Shown here: positions 31,301-43,300 of the stretch, piece by piece
How the letters are laid out: each line of letters opens with the position of its first letter
Position numbering within the stretch: the stretch's first letter is position 1
Source of the DNA: Gordius sp. MW1
Taxonomy: Eukaryota > Nematomorpha > Gordioida > Gordea > Gordiidae
Reading direction: 5' to 3'
Length of the DNA stretch: 64,000 nt
NCBI GenBank assembly: GCA_964036665.1
Contig: OZ038526.1
Location: forward strand, 32,860,001 to 32,924,000
Notes under the pieces: generated by a model
Database searches by the model: none
Told to the model about the DNA's origin: nothing
What the model saw: the letters and a program-made list of their open reading frames with translations, nothing else
Translations under genes and position numbers: made by a program

Positions 31301-34300
31301 TCACTTTACTTCATTTTTATTTTTTGAGACTTCATCTTCTCCTTTTTTTTTTTTTCCCCCTGAAGATGGACTATAAGTGTCCGAAATATTGCGTTCCATT
31401 TCCCTCTACCTACGCTATCAATCCAAATCCACCGTATTTATACAATGAAATTTATCTTTAGGGGAAATGTAATTTTTCGAATTCTTGACCATCTCGTAAC
31501 CGTCCCTAAATTTTTTATGAATGAAATATGATAATGCGTCATAAAGGAGTGCACATTGTGGAATGGGTGATTTCATTTAAAGGGTAATGTTTTAAAATTT
31601 TTTCACTAATTTGACCACAAAAAATTAACCGCAAATGTTTGAGGTTTCTAGTTAAATTATTTCGTTAGAGAATTTTTTTGGGAACAAAATGCACCAAAAT
31701 TTGAGTGAGTAACGCAATTACTTTCAAAAATATGATAATAATAGTAAAATCCATAAAACGCTCCCGAACGTGTTTTTGGCCCTTAAACCTCCATAACTTA
31801 AAAAGTATTGGCCCAAAATGGCTAAAGAAATTACTCTGATAAACGAGGCTTACGCCCTCACCAAAAATTATCTTGATCTGAAATGGTCGGTCGAAAACGT
31901 TTTGATTTGTCATGGAATGGCCCAATAATAACCCTTATCAAGAGTGCCGCAATTAAATTAAAAGTACACTCTAATTAGCGCCATCTAGAGGCAATTTTAA
32001 TTAGACACTAATTTGACTATATATACCCTATCTTTTTTAGCACGTGACTCGAAAATGATTGTTTTGGGTTAAATTATTTTAAAATGATTCCCATGATTTA
32101 GTTTGCGACTGCCACAAAATTAATTCCAAAAGTTGCAGCAAGGACACCGGACATTGTGATTGTCACGAAGGATTTTACGGAGAACGATGTGAGAAAGGTA
32201 ATAATGGATAGCCATGTTGATTTATATTCTCAACCAATTTTATAACTGACTTATTTTATATCTTTTCGTTTTAAGAATGATCTTAACTTCAAATGAACCA
32301 TTATTTGGATAAAAATGTTTCTTGAGCGTAGTCAGGATTTGGATTAGGTGAAGAGGCGGTTTGTCAATAGGGAGTAGTGATGGGGAAATAGCGTTTTTAA
32401 GGTGCTAAAGCTATAGCACATAGCACCCATATGCCGCTATGTCTACTAGCACAAAGTCACTTTAAGTGCTAAGTCACTTTAAGTGCTATAAGCTATAGGA
32501 GATGGGAGGTTTGAAGCGCTAAAGCTATAGCCGATAGCACTTAAAAGCGCTAGAGCTATAGCACGGCGCTAACATTGATAATAATTTTTTTTTAATTTAT
32601 TAGATATTAAAATACATCTATTGTGCGCCACCATCCTTTCTTTTATTAATTGCTATGCAATTTTTCTATATCTATTTATCAACTTTTGCTGTGAAAATAT
32701 AATTTTTTGTGCCCTATCTCACCATCTACTAATCTTAAGCTTAACACCGATTTATTTTAATATTGTTGTATGACATTAGTTTATGCAATTTTTTGCCATA
32801 GGCGTAGCCAGCTTTGGAATTAGAAGGGGGCAATAATGATGTAGGAAGGTTTAGGTAGGGGAAAAATGAAATTTTTTTGAAATTTTAGCCATAATTTTAG
32901 TGAATTTCAACAATTTTTTAGATTTAGAGGGGGCAGCCGCCTCCCCCTTCCCCCCCTTTGGCTACGCCCATAAATAATGAGATAGGGCAAAAAAATTATA
33001 ATTTCACAGCAAAAGTTGTTAATTGCATAGCAATTAATTAAAGAAAGGATGGTGGCTCACAACAGATGTATTTTAATATCTAATAAACAATTAAAATTTT
33101 TTTATCAATGTTAGCGCCGTGCTATAGCTCTAGCGCATTTAAGTGCTATCGGCTAAAGGTTTAGCGCCTCAAACCTCCCATCTCCTATAGCCTATAGCAC
33201 CTCAAACCTCCCATCAGCGGGGAAATGCTAAGCGCGCTAGTGCTAAGCGTTTTCCCACCACTAAAAGGAGGGACAAAATAATCAAATTTTAAAAATTTTA
33301 ACCTTAATCTCTATAAATATACAGTCGAAACTTCTTAATCGCAAATCGGATTATCGCGAAAATCTTTTAGTCGCGAAGTTAACCGCCATTTTGTTTTTTT
33401 AAACGATAATATTAACAAAAACATCGTTTATTGACAAATCGCTTAATGGTACAATATCGGATATTCACAAACATTTTTGAGTCCTTAAATCAACCAAATA
33501 ATTATAAAAAATATCGTTTTAATGCGAAGCGTAAGAAATGAATATTTAATATTAATATAATGTACATATACTTTTATTTCCATCGTTTAATCTCGAAATA
33601 TCGGTTAATCACGAATATTTTTTTCAGGCCCAAGGCTTTGCAATTAAACGGTTTTGTTTGTATAATTTGTTTATGGGGGGAGAAGGAGGGTGATAATATT
33701 TCTTCTGTTTCGCCCTGAATACCCTCTTGCATATTTCTATAGTAACAGTCAAAACCGTTTAATTGCAAAGCCTTGGGCCTAAAAAAATTTGCGATTAACC
33801 GATATTTCTCAATTAAACGATGGAAAAAGTATTTGTACATTTTATTAAATATACATTTCTTACGCTTCGCAATAAAACGATATTTTTTATAATTAATTGG
33901 TTGATTTAAGGACTCAAAAATGTTTGTGAATATCCGATATTGTACTATTAAGTGATTAGTCAATAAACGCTGTTTTTGTTAATTATATCGTTTAAAAAAA
34001 CAAAATGGAGGTTAACTTCGCGATTAAAAGATTTTCTCGGTAATCCGATTTGCGATTAATAAGTTTCGACTGTATATGTAATTTTTAATATATTAAAGGA
34101 TTTACCTTTTCATATAGATAGAAATGCTAAATTTAAATTTTTTTAATGGTAAGGTTTACATATATTTGAAATTAATTAATAAATTGCGGGTTTGATAAAA
34201 ATCAGAAGATAATAATAACCCCTTTCAAAAGTGCCGCAATTAAATTAACCCTCAAGAGTATTCGTGGGGATTTTGGTACTCCGCGCAAATTATAAATTTA

Positions 34301-37300
34301 AATATAAAACGCAGTTTCAATCTAATGAATCTGGTCTTTTCAGTAGCTTAATATTTTATCAAGAACTAGGTTAAGTGAAAATTTCATAGGTTTTAGCCTA
34401 ATACTTTTTAAAATATAGAAGCTTTTTTGGCTCTTGGGGTTCTATTTACCCCACAAATGCTCTTACGTAATTTTTTTTTGAAATTTTTTGTTTGTTTTTT
34501 AGTATTTTACATATATATATATATAAAACAATTATAAAAAAAATATTTGCATGGTTATCCCACTCGAAAATGACTGTAGAACGGAAGTATGAAGCTAACC
34601 TAGTGAAGTAAAACATCTTTTATTTATCAGCTGTTAACATATATACTGTAGGGAACCGGTCAAAGTCGCAGAAAAAAAGCAGCAGAATTGGTCAGAACTG
34701 GTCAGATCAAGATTGGTCAGGAGGGTTAGGGGTAGTGTTTTAGGTCAGCGTTCCCGATTCTATACTGTATACTATGATTGTTTTGAATCATCAACTTCAA
34801 ACTGAGAAGGTTAGAGTTGGTTTTAAGTTGTGTTTATAGTATACATAACATAACATTAAAATTCATTATCATCACCTAAATGATTGTAATATTACTTCAA
34901 GTGAAGAGGATATTGTTTTGGCTAGTGAACATGATACAGACACTGAAGAAGATATTGTTGATGTTAGTAATGAGGAAATGGCACAGAAAACATACTTATA
35001 TGGTAGTTAATTTAGATTAATCATAAAATTTATAGGGAAGGATGTTACTAAATGGCATCAAAATGTTATCCCCCCAAAAGAACTCGATCCCATAACATTA
35101 TATCATCTTTGCCAGGAGTGAAAGCAGTGGGGAAAATTGCAAATACTCATTTAGAATGTTTTGCACTCTTCTTCACCCAGCATTACTCTTCACTTATTAT
35201 AACACACAAATTGGCGCATGTCTTTGCTAAATGCCAATACTTTACAACAGCACCCTTTGATGGATTTAGATGAGTTCAATGCCTTGCTAGGTTTACTTTT
35301 AATAATGGGAACTTTAGCAAATCACCAAAACCTGAATGATTTATGGGGAGAGGATGGATATGGCATTGAGATTTTAAGGGCTATTATGTCAATCAATCGC
35401 TTTACGTTTTTACTTTGAGGTTTGATAATGCATCCACCCGAGATGAGAGAAAGGCCTATGATAAGGCTACCCATATCAGAGAGATTTTTAATTTGTTCAA
35501 TATAAACTTGCAAGCAGCTTTCTCACCTAGTCAGTATGTTACTGTGGATGAAATGCTTCCTGCTTTTCGGGCCAATGTCCATTCAAGCAATACATGCCAA
35601 ATAGCATTAAAATATGGCCCTAACAAACTAAGTAATAAGCCTTTTGATGTAGTGTGCAGGCTTATTAAGCCAATCTCCAAATCCAATAGAAATGTGACAA
35701 TGGACAATTGGTTCATCAGCTATGAATTAATTAAACATTTGTTTACAAGCCATTCATTAACAACAGTAGGCACTTTGAAAAAAAACAAAAGGCAAATTCC
35801 TATAGATTTTTGCCAAACAAGAAAGCAACCTGTATTGTCAAGCAGATTTGTTTTTCAAGAGAATTTAACCATGGTTTCCTATATACCAAAAAAATATAAG
35901 CAAGTCATGCATGTTACCTCTCTTCATTATAATAACAAAATTATCCAGCAACAGGGAATGCTCTAAAGCCAAAAATTATTTATTTTTACAACATGACTAA
36001 AGGGGAGTTAATGTGGTAGATCAACTCAGATCAACCTACAATGTTTCCCCGGTGTCAAACAGATGGCCCCTTACAATATTTTACACTTTGTTAAATATAG
36101 CAACAATTAATTCCATATCATCTATCAATATAGCATTGGAAGAAGACTAAAATACCTTGCTTCAAGTGCTCAAAATTGGTTTTTTATGGAAATAATGTGT
36201 GAAAATTGTACGACCAAATTTAAACCAATTTTCAAATGTCTGTATTTTTTTTGTATGATTATATCTTTTACAATTTATGTTTTTAATACATTTTGAACAT
36301 TCTTTTAACCCTCGAGATCGAGAGCATTAAAATCCATAACGCGAGAGCATTCGTGGGGTATATTTGACCCCATTTTTTAACTTCTTATCTATCGAACTAT
36401 TAATTGATATTATCTCAGATTTTAAATATATGTTTGTAAAAGACTCTTAATTGATGGTATAAATTTTGATAAATGATTAAACAATATTACAAAAATTATT
36501 AAGATTTTTCTGAAGTCCTATTTTTTTTTAATTTAATGTCTCGCCTCATTTTACCTCTTAACATCATATACCAAGAAATGAATCAAAATTACAATGATTT
36601 TTTATTAAAAGAAAGTCGGAAATGCATAAAAAATACAATTGCACAAACATATGTTGATATTAAAAAAATACAAACATTTAAAAATTCTACCTACAATTTT
36701 CACACAATACTTTCAAGTGGCTTGAGCAAACAAATTTGGAGCAATTTTTACAAGTTAGTTTGTTTTTTTTTATCTTGGTCTCTTGTACAAAAGGTACATC
36801 TTGATCTTTTTAAGTTTTTGGGAGGAGATTCATCCTTTATGTTGAGGATTTTTTTAATTGACTCCTTGATATCCCTAGGCATATGCAAATTATTTTTAAG
36901 TCTAAATTCCATGTATGGTTTGGTTAACTGCTGAGCTAATTCCTTTATAAATTTGCTTCTATTCGTTTATTTTACCCATATTATATTGATATACAATCAT
37001 CGAATTGATTGTAGCTATATTCAATAATGTATAAAAAAACTGTAAGGGGCCATCTGTTTGACACTCTTGCAACATTATAAGTTGCACTGAGTTGATCTAC
37101 AACATCAACTCCCCCCCCCCCCCCTTGTCATATTGTAAAAATATATGGTTTTTGGCTTTAGAGTGTTGCCTGTTGTGGATCTATTATTGTCATGGTGCAA
37201 CGAAGATAGGAGTATTACCTATTTGTACTTTTTTGGTATATAAGATACCATTGTTAAGTTTTCTTGAAAAACAAATCTGCTTGCCAATACAGGTTTATTT

Positions 37301-40300
37301 TTTATTTGACAAAAGTCGTGAGGAATTTGACTTTTGTTTTCTTCAAGGTGCCAACTGAAGTTAGTGAGTGGTTTAGCAATAAATGTTTTGTCAGTTCAAA
37401 ACTGGTGAACCAATTATCCATAGTTACATTCCTATTGGTTTGGGAAATTGGCTTGATTAGTCTGGAAACTACATCAAATGGCTTATTACTAAGTTTATAC
37501 GGCCGTTCTGGCTGAACTCCTGTGTACATTTCTAGATTTATTACATAGAAAGTTTTAGCATCCACCAAGGAATTTATTTTTAAGCCATATTTGGATGGCT
37601 TATTTGGCATATATTGCTTAAATGGACTTTTGCCACGAAAAGCAGGGAGCATTTCATCAACAGTGACATATTGACTAGGGGAGTAGGTAACCTGTAAATT
37701 TATATTGAATAAATAGTGGGGTGATAGGCGTGATGGTGGGATGATACAAATTGGATAGACGCAAAAGTAATAATTAAGTCTTTGAATAATGAGTGGCCGT
37801 GCTATAACATCTCCTACCCCCTTAGTTTATTCCATATCTTTCTACAGGTTTTCGGATTCTTTGATCGCCGGCAGTCAGTTCGGGTGAGGGCATAGGTGAT
37901 TCCGGGGAGTCCGTAAACTGGGGTAGGGGTGAGAGTAGGGGTGTGATGGAAACTGGTATATTATCGCTGGCTTCATCATGTGGAAGATTAATCTGTTTCG
38001 GGATGGTGGAGTCAAGTAAATCACTGGTTTCATTATGTGGCAGATTACCCGGTTTTGGGTTCAAAATGTAAGCCAATAGTTCTTCATTGTTCTGTTTGTC
38101 TGGGTTATCTAAAGACTTCCTAATATGATCACCATGTCTTTTTCATAACGCACCATTATCCATTTCGACCATGTACGATACTGGACCTAAGATTTTTGCT
38201 ATTTTTCCCGTTACCCATAGGTTTTCATTAGTTGTAAAAGTTCTAACCCACACTTTATCTCCAATTATAAATTTCCGTTTGATGGGTGTTAACTCATCTT
38301 TGCCAAGCCCAGAAACATGTGGTTTGATTAAATTTAATGAACCAATTGGTTGTATCTTGATTAATAGATTAGCAGTAGTTAATCCAGTCGTTGGGTGAAT
38401 GGTATTTCTATAAGAAAACAGAAAGTTATATAATTTATGGTTTTTAAAATTTCTAGTTTTGTTCAAAAATTTTTTAAATGTTCGGACAAAACGTTCAGCT
38501 TCTCCGTTGGATCGAGGATGATAAGGGCTGGAATATGCGTTATGAATATTATTTGTGTTGCAGTATTTTTTAAACTCTGCGCTTATGAATTGAGGTCCAT
38601 TATCTGTAGCCAGGGTATTAGGTACTCTTAACCTTGAGAAAATAGATTCGAGAGCGTTTATAGTACTTGAAGTTGTTATCGTTGTCATAGGAATCGCCTC
38701 GGGCCATTTGCTGTAGGCGTCAATTAAAATTAGATAATAATACCAATTGATTGGTCCACAAAAATCTGCATGTAACCTAGACCATGGTTTTCCCATTTTT
38801 GAGTTGCTAATTCTGTTGTACCAGTGAACCATTGTTGACAATCCGGACAAATTTGAACATAACCTTCTATGTCTTTATCAATACCCGGGTACTAGAGATG
38901 TTGACGAGCCAAAATTTTTGAGCGACTCATGCCAGGGTGTCCTAAGTGGATTAGTTTCAAAATGTTTTGCCTTAAGCCTTGAGGAATAATAATTCGGTAT
39001 CCCCAAAATATGCAGCCCTTTAAGGTGGTGAGTTCATTTTGCCGTTGTTGGTACATTATTAGCTCTGGAGCAACTTTGTTCGGCTAGCACTGGAGTACAT
39101 AGTTATAGACTTGCGCTCTATGTCGGCGGATGTAATGGGATGTTATGTCGGCGGATGTAATGGGAAAATGTTGAAATGGTTCTTCATAAATGGTGTATAT
39201 ATCTTCTTCTTGTTTTAGTGTTTCTTCAGATCAGATAACATATCAGCCTGTGTATTTTCTTTGCCATTTTTGTATTTTATGGTTGTTAGGGTGTTGTCAA
39301 TAAGGTCCATTTCTGAAGTCTCGCTAAAAACGGCCTGCGGTTTGTTAGGAATGAATAGTGGTGTTAAGGGTTTGTGATCTGTTATTAATGTAAAATGGTG
39401 GCCAAATATTCCTGAAATTTATTAAAAGCAAAAATAATGGCTAAAGCTTCTTTTTCAATCTGACTATAATTTCTTTCGGCGGCGTTAAGGGTCCGGGAAG
39501 TAAAAGCAATTGGGTGTTGATAACCTTTAATTTCATGTGCAAGTACTGCGCCGAGTCCCTTAGACGTGCATCCGTCGAGAGTATTAATGGCAACTCAGGA
39601 TCAAAATGCTTCGGGGCTTGGATAATTGCTTTCTTAATGTTATTGAAGGCATTTGGGCAGTCTAGGGACCAATTCCAAGTTATTGATTTTTTTAAGAGTC
39701 TATAATGCGATTGTGCTAAAGTAGAGAAATTTTTTATGAATTTTGCGTAGTAAGTGGCCATGCCTAAAAAAGATTTTAGTTCTTTTATTTTAGTTGGGGC
39801 TGGTGCTGTTAAAATTGCTTTAGTGTTTTTGTTAGTTGTAAAAATTCCGTCTTCACTAATGGTTATAAATCTCCTCTCACCATCAGATCCCCTACAGAAA
39901 TCTTCGAAGAAATCGTTTCCACATTAAAAAGTTTTTTCTCTACCAAGCTTAGTGCTATTGTACAAAGGTACAGCTTTCACAAGTGCCTTCAATTGGATGG
40001 TGAAAATATTGATTACTTTGCGGCGAGGTTAAATGGCTTTTCGATTAATTGCAATTTTGGTGTAAGCCTCGAGGACAACTTAAGGGATCGTTTCGTGGCT
40101 GGGTTACAAAATGGTAAGATTGGAGAGCGACTGTTGATTGTGGATAACCTGACCTGGCAAGGGGCGTTGGAGGTTGCCGTATCAATGGAACGAGCGAGTT
40201 TTCAAAGCCATATGTTGACGCAACATCTGGAGCCTATTCATATGGTGACCAACAAACAGCCGATACCAAATTTTAAATGTTTCGCATGTGGGAGTAACCA

Positions 40301-43300
40301 TTTCCGGTCTAGTTTTCGATTTGCAACATGTTACAAATGCAATAGCCAAGGTCATATTGGAAAGATATGCCGTTCCAAACAGGTTTCGTCATTGAGCCAA
40401 TTTCAATTGGAAGGAGATGCTTCACGCCCACTTTATGGATTGAAAGTAAATGAAAATGTTTTAAAATATTGAAATTGATACAGGCTCGGCTGTGACCTTA
40501 ATAAATTCTATCAATGGGGCTCACCTGGTTACTCAACCCTGTAGTACTGTGTTAAGGGGTTACAATGGTACACACATACCGGTAAAGGGAACGGCGAAAG
40601 TCAACGTTAAAGAACAGGACTCAACCCATTAACTTCTTATTCACTTCGTTGATGGAGACGGTCAAAACGTTTTGGGAAGAGACTGGTTAAGAATCTTTCC
40701 ACACATATTACGTCAGCTAGCCGGGAATTGGGAGAGCAACCGATCTTCGCGTTATCAGCACGAGATTAATCACACTGACAAAGATTTGTCAAATAATATT
40801 ATTAGAAAATATCCATTGTTATTTAAAAATAGACTGGGAGGGGTAGTCGGTTATGAGGCGACGCTTAAATTAAAAAATGAGTTGTGTCGGCGTTTTTTCC
40901 GTCCTAGACCTATTCCTTATATGTTAAAACCTAAAATTGACCAACAATTAGATAGGTTAGTTAAAGAGGAGTTAAAAACAATAAAATATGCCGAACACGC
41001 TGCACCTATTGTAACAGTTATTAAAAATAATGGACACATCTGCATTTGCGGCGACTTCCGTGATATAAACAAACCTTTTTAATTGAAAAATATCCCTTGC
41101 CACGTATTCAAGATATATTTGCACAACTAGGCGGTTTTAAATATTTTTTTTTGTTTTGTACCTCAAGGACGCCTACTTCCAAGTAAAGGTTAGTGAAAAT
41201 TCTCAAAAAACTAAAAACCATTAATACACATCGTGGACTTTTAAATACACTAAACTACCTTTTGGTATAGCCTCGGTATTGAATCTTCAGAATTACAAAA
41301 ACGAAGACTGGTTACTTATCACATAATTTTTGTATATATATGGTAAGGTTGCGTGATAGTGGGGATATCCGCGTGATAGAGGGGTGATACGCGTGATAGT
41401 GGAATGATACGCGTTAAGGTGAGATGATACAAATTAGAATTTGAATATGACCTTGCTATAACCTCTAGTGCAGTCTATAATATCTCTTACCCCCTTAATT
41501 TATTCCATATCTTTTTACAGGTTTTCGGATTCGTGTTGATCGCCGGACAGTTATTTCGGGTGAAGGTATAGGTTATTCCAGCGAGTAAGCTGGGGTAGGG
41601 GTAGAGCCCTGCACGGGCCGCCCGAAACCCGATCGGGCCGAGCTCGGGCAGAATTTAATAAAACAATCGGGCTCGGGTCGGGCCTGATGAGGCGGCCCGA
41701 CTTAAGGCCCGAGCCCGGCCCGATATGACTAAAGCAAACTAATCTTTTATAAAATATGATTTAAACTAACTCAACTCTATATTAAATAATTATCTTCGTA
41801 CACCAGACACAATATAGCTTCCAAGCTTCAGCTTTTTCCCCTGTCCATTTTTATTTTGACCTAAATTGCAAATCTTATTCTAGTATTTAAATAAATTCAT
41901 AGTAGCTATTACTTTAAAAATTAAATAAGAAAATTTTTTAAAAAGTTTTTAATTTGGAACTGTAGATAAATTTTATAAAGTTAAATTTCCAGTTTTAAAT
42001 TATTGCTGATTAATTTGTAGCAAAATGAAATTTTATTTCAAATTTATCCTAGTTGTAAATTACGATTAATAACGATTTAATGCATTATGTATTTATATGG
42101 TAAAATAATTTTAAAATAAATTTTTGAAAATTTTCTATTTGAAAAATCTAGTCGGGCTCGGGTCGGGCAAAAAATAAAAAAGTCGTTTGGGCTCGGGCCG
42201 AGCTCGGGCAGAAAAAGCTGATTTTCCAGGGCTGTCTCTAGGTAGGTGTTGAGTCTTGGCTTTGGTGAAGCCTTTATTCAAAATACTAAGAGACTACCTT
42301 ATTAATAGTACAATTTTTGTATATATATGTGATAGTGGGGTGAGACATTTACATAGTGGGGTGATAGTGGAATGAACGCGTTACAAAGTGGGGTGATAGT
42401 GGAATAAACGCGCTAAAGTAGAATTTGAATATTCTAGTGAAGTCTTATGCTGGCGCTCCGCATGATAGTGGGGTGATACGAGCAAAGTAGAGTTTAGTCT
42501 ATAACATTTAATTTGAATACATAACATCTCTTACCCCTTAAGTGATTCCATATCTTTCTATAGGGTTTCGGATTCGTGTAGATCGCCGGACCGTTATTTC
42601 TGGCGAGGGTATAGGTGAATGAGGGGAGTCCATACGATGGGGAAGAGGTGAGGGCGGGGGTGTGTTGGAAACTGGTATGTTATCGCTATCCTCATCATGT
42701 GGTAAATTAGTCTGTTGCGGCATGGTGGCGTCAAGTAAATCACCGGGATCATTTTGTGGCAGATCACCCAGTATTGCATGCGAAATGTCAGCCCATCGAT
42801 CTTCATTGTTTAGCGTGTCTGCGTTATCTAACGATTTTCTAAGATGATCACCATGTCTCTTCCATAATGCCCCATTATCCATTTCTATCATGTATGATAC
42901 TGGGCCTAAGATTTTTACTATTTTCCCCGTTACCCATAATTGATCATTAGTTGTGAAAGTTCTAACCCATACTCTGTCTCCAATTACAAATTTCCGTTTG
43001 ATAGGTGCCAACTCGTCTTTGTCAAGACCAGTTACATGTGGTTTGAGTAAGTTTAATGGACCGATTGGTTAAATTTTGATTAATAGATTGGCTGGAGTTA
43101 ATCCAGTTGTTGGGTGAATGGTATTCCTATAAGAAAACAGAAAGTTATATAATTTATCGTTTTTAAAATTTCTAGTTTTGTTCAAAAACTCCTTGTGTTC
43201 GGACAAAACGTTCAGCTTCTCCGTTGGATCGAGGATGATACGGGCTGGAATATGCATTACGAATATTATTTGTTTTGCAGTATGTTTTAAACTCGGCGCT

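Larger units (their letters stand above)
29601..32056. repeat. Exon-duplication unit A (carries exon 5)
   Basis: From the intron just before exon 5 to the GCGCCATCTAGAGGC / GTGACTCGA segment near 31985-32050, this unit is repeated from 32057. The offset is 2,456 bp at the exons. The unit holds a foldback element (30202-31918) that unit B lacks. Confidence 0.85.
32057..34248. repeat. Exon-duplication unit B, left part (carries exon 6)
   Basis: It follows unit A in the same orientation and continues after the pB1 insertion at 58574-58670 (TTAAAATTACACTCTAATTAG, as at 31958). It has its own insertions: a hAT-type foldback (32375-33263), two pogo-type MITEs and pB1. Confidence 0.85.

Noticed and set aside
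34249..36308. pB1 left end and pB2 left end as two side-by-side elements
   Set aside because: The end types (left-type at 34249, right-type at 36309, inverted left-type at 58264, inverted right-type at 58573) only fit pB2 nested in pB1 in reverse orientation.
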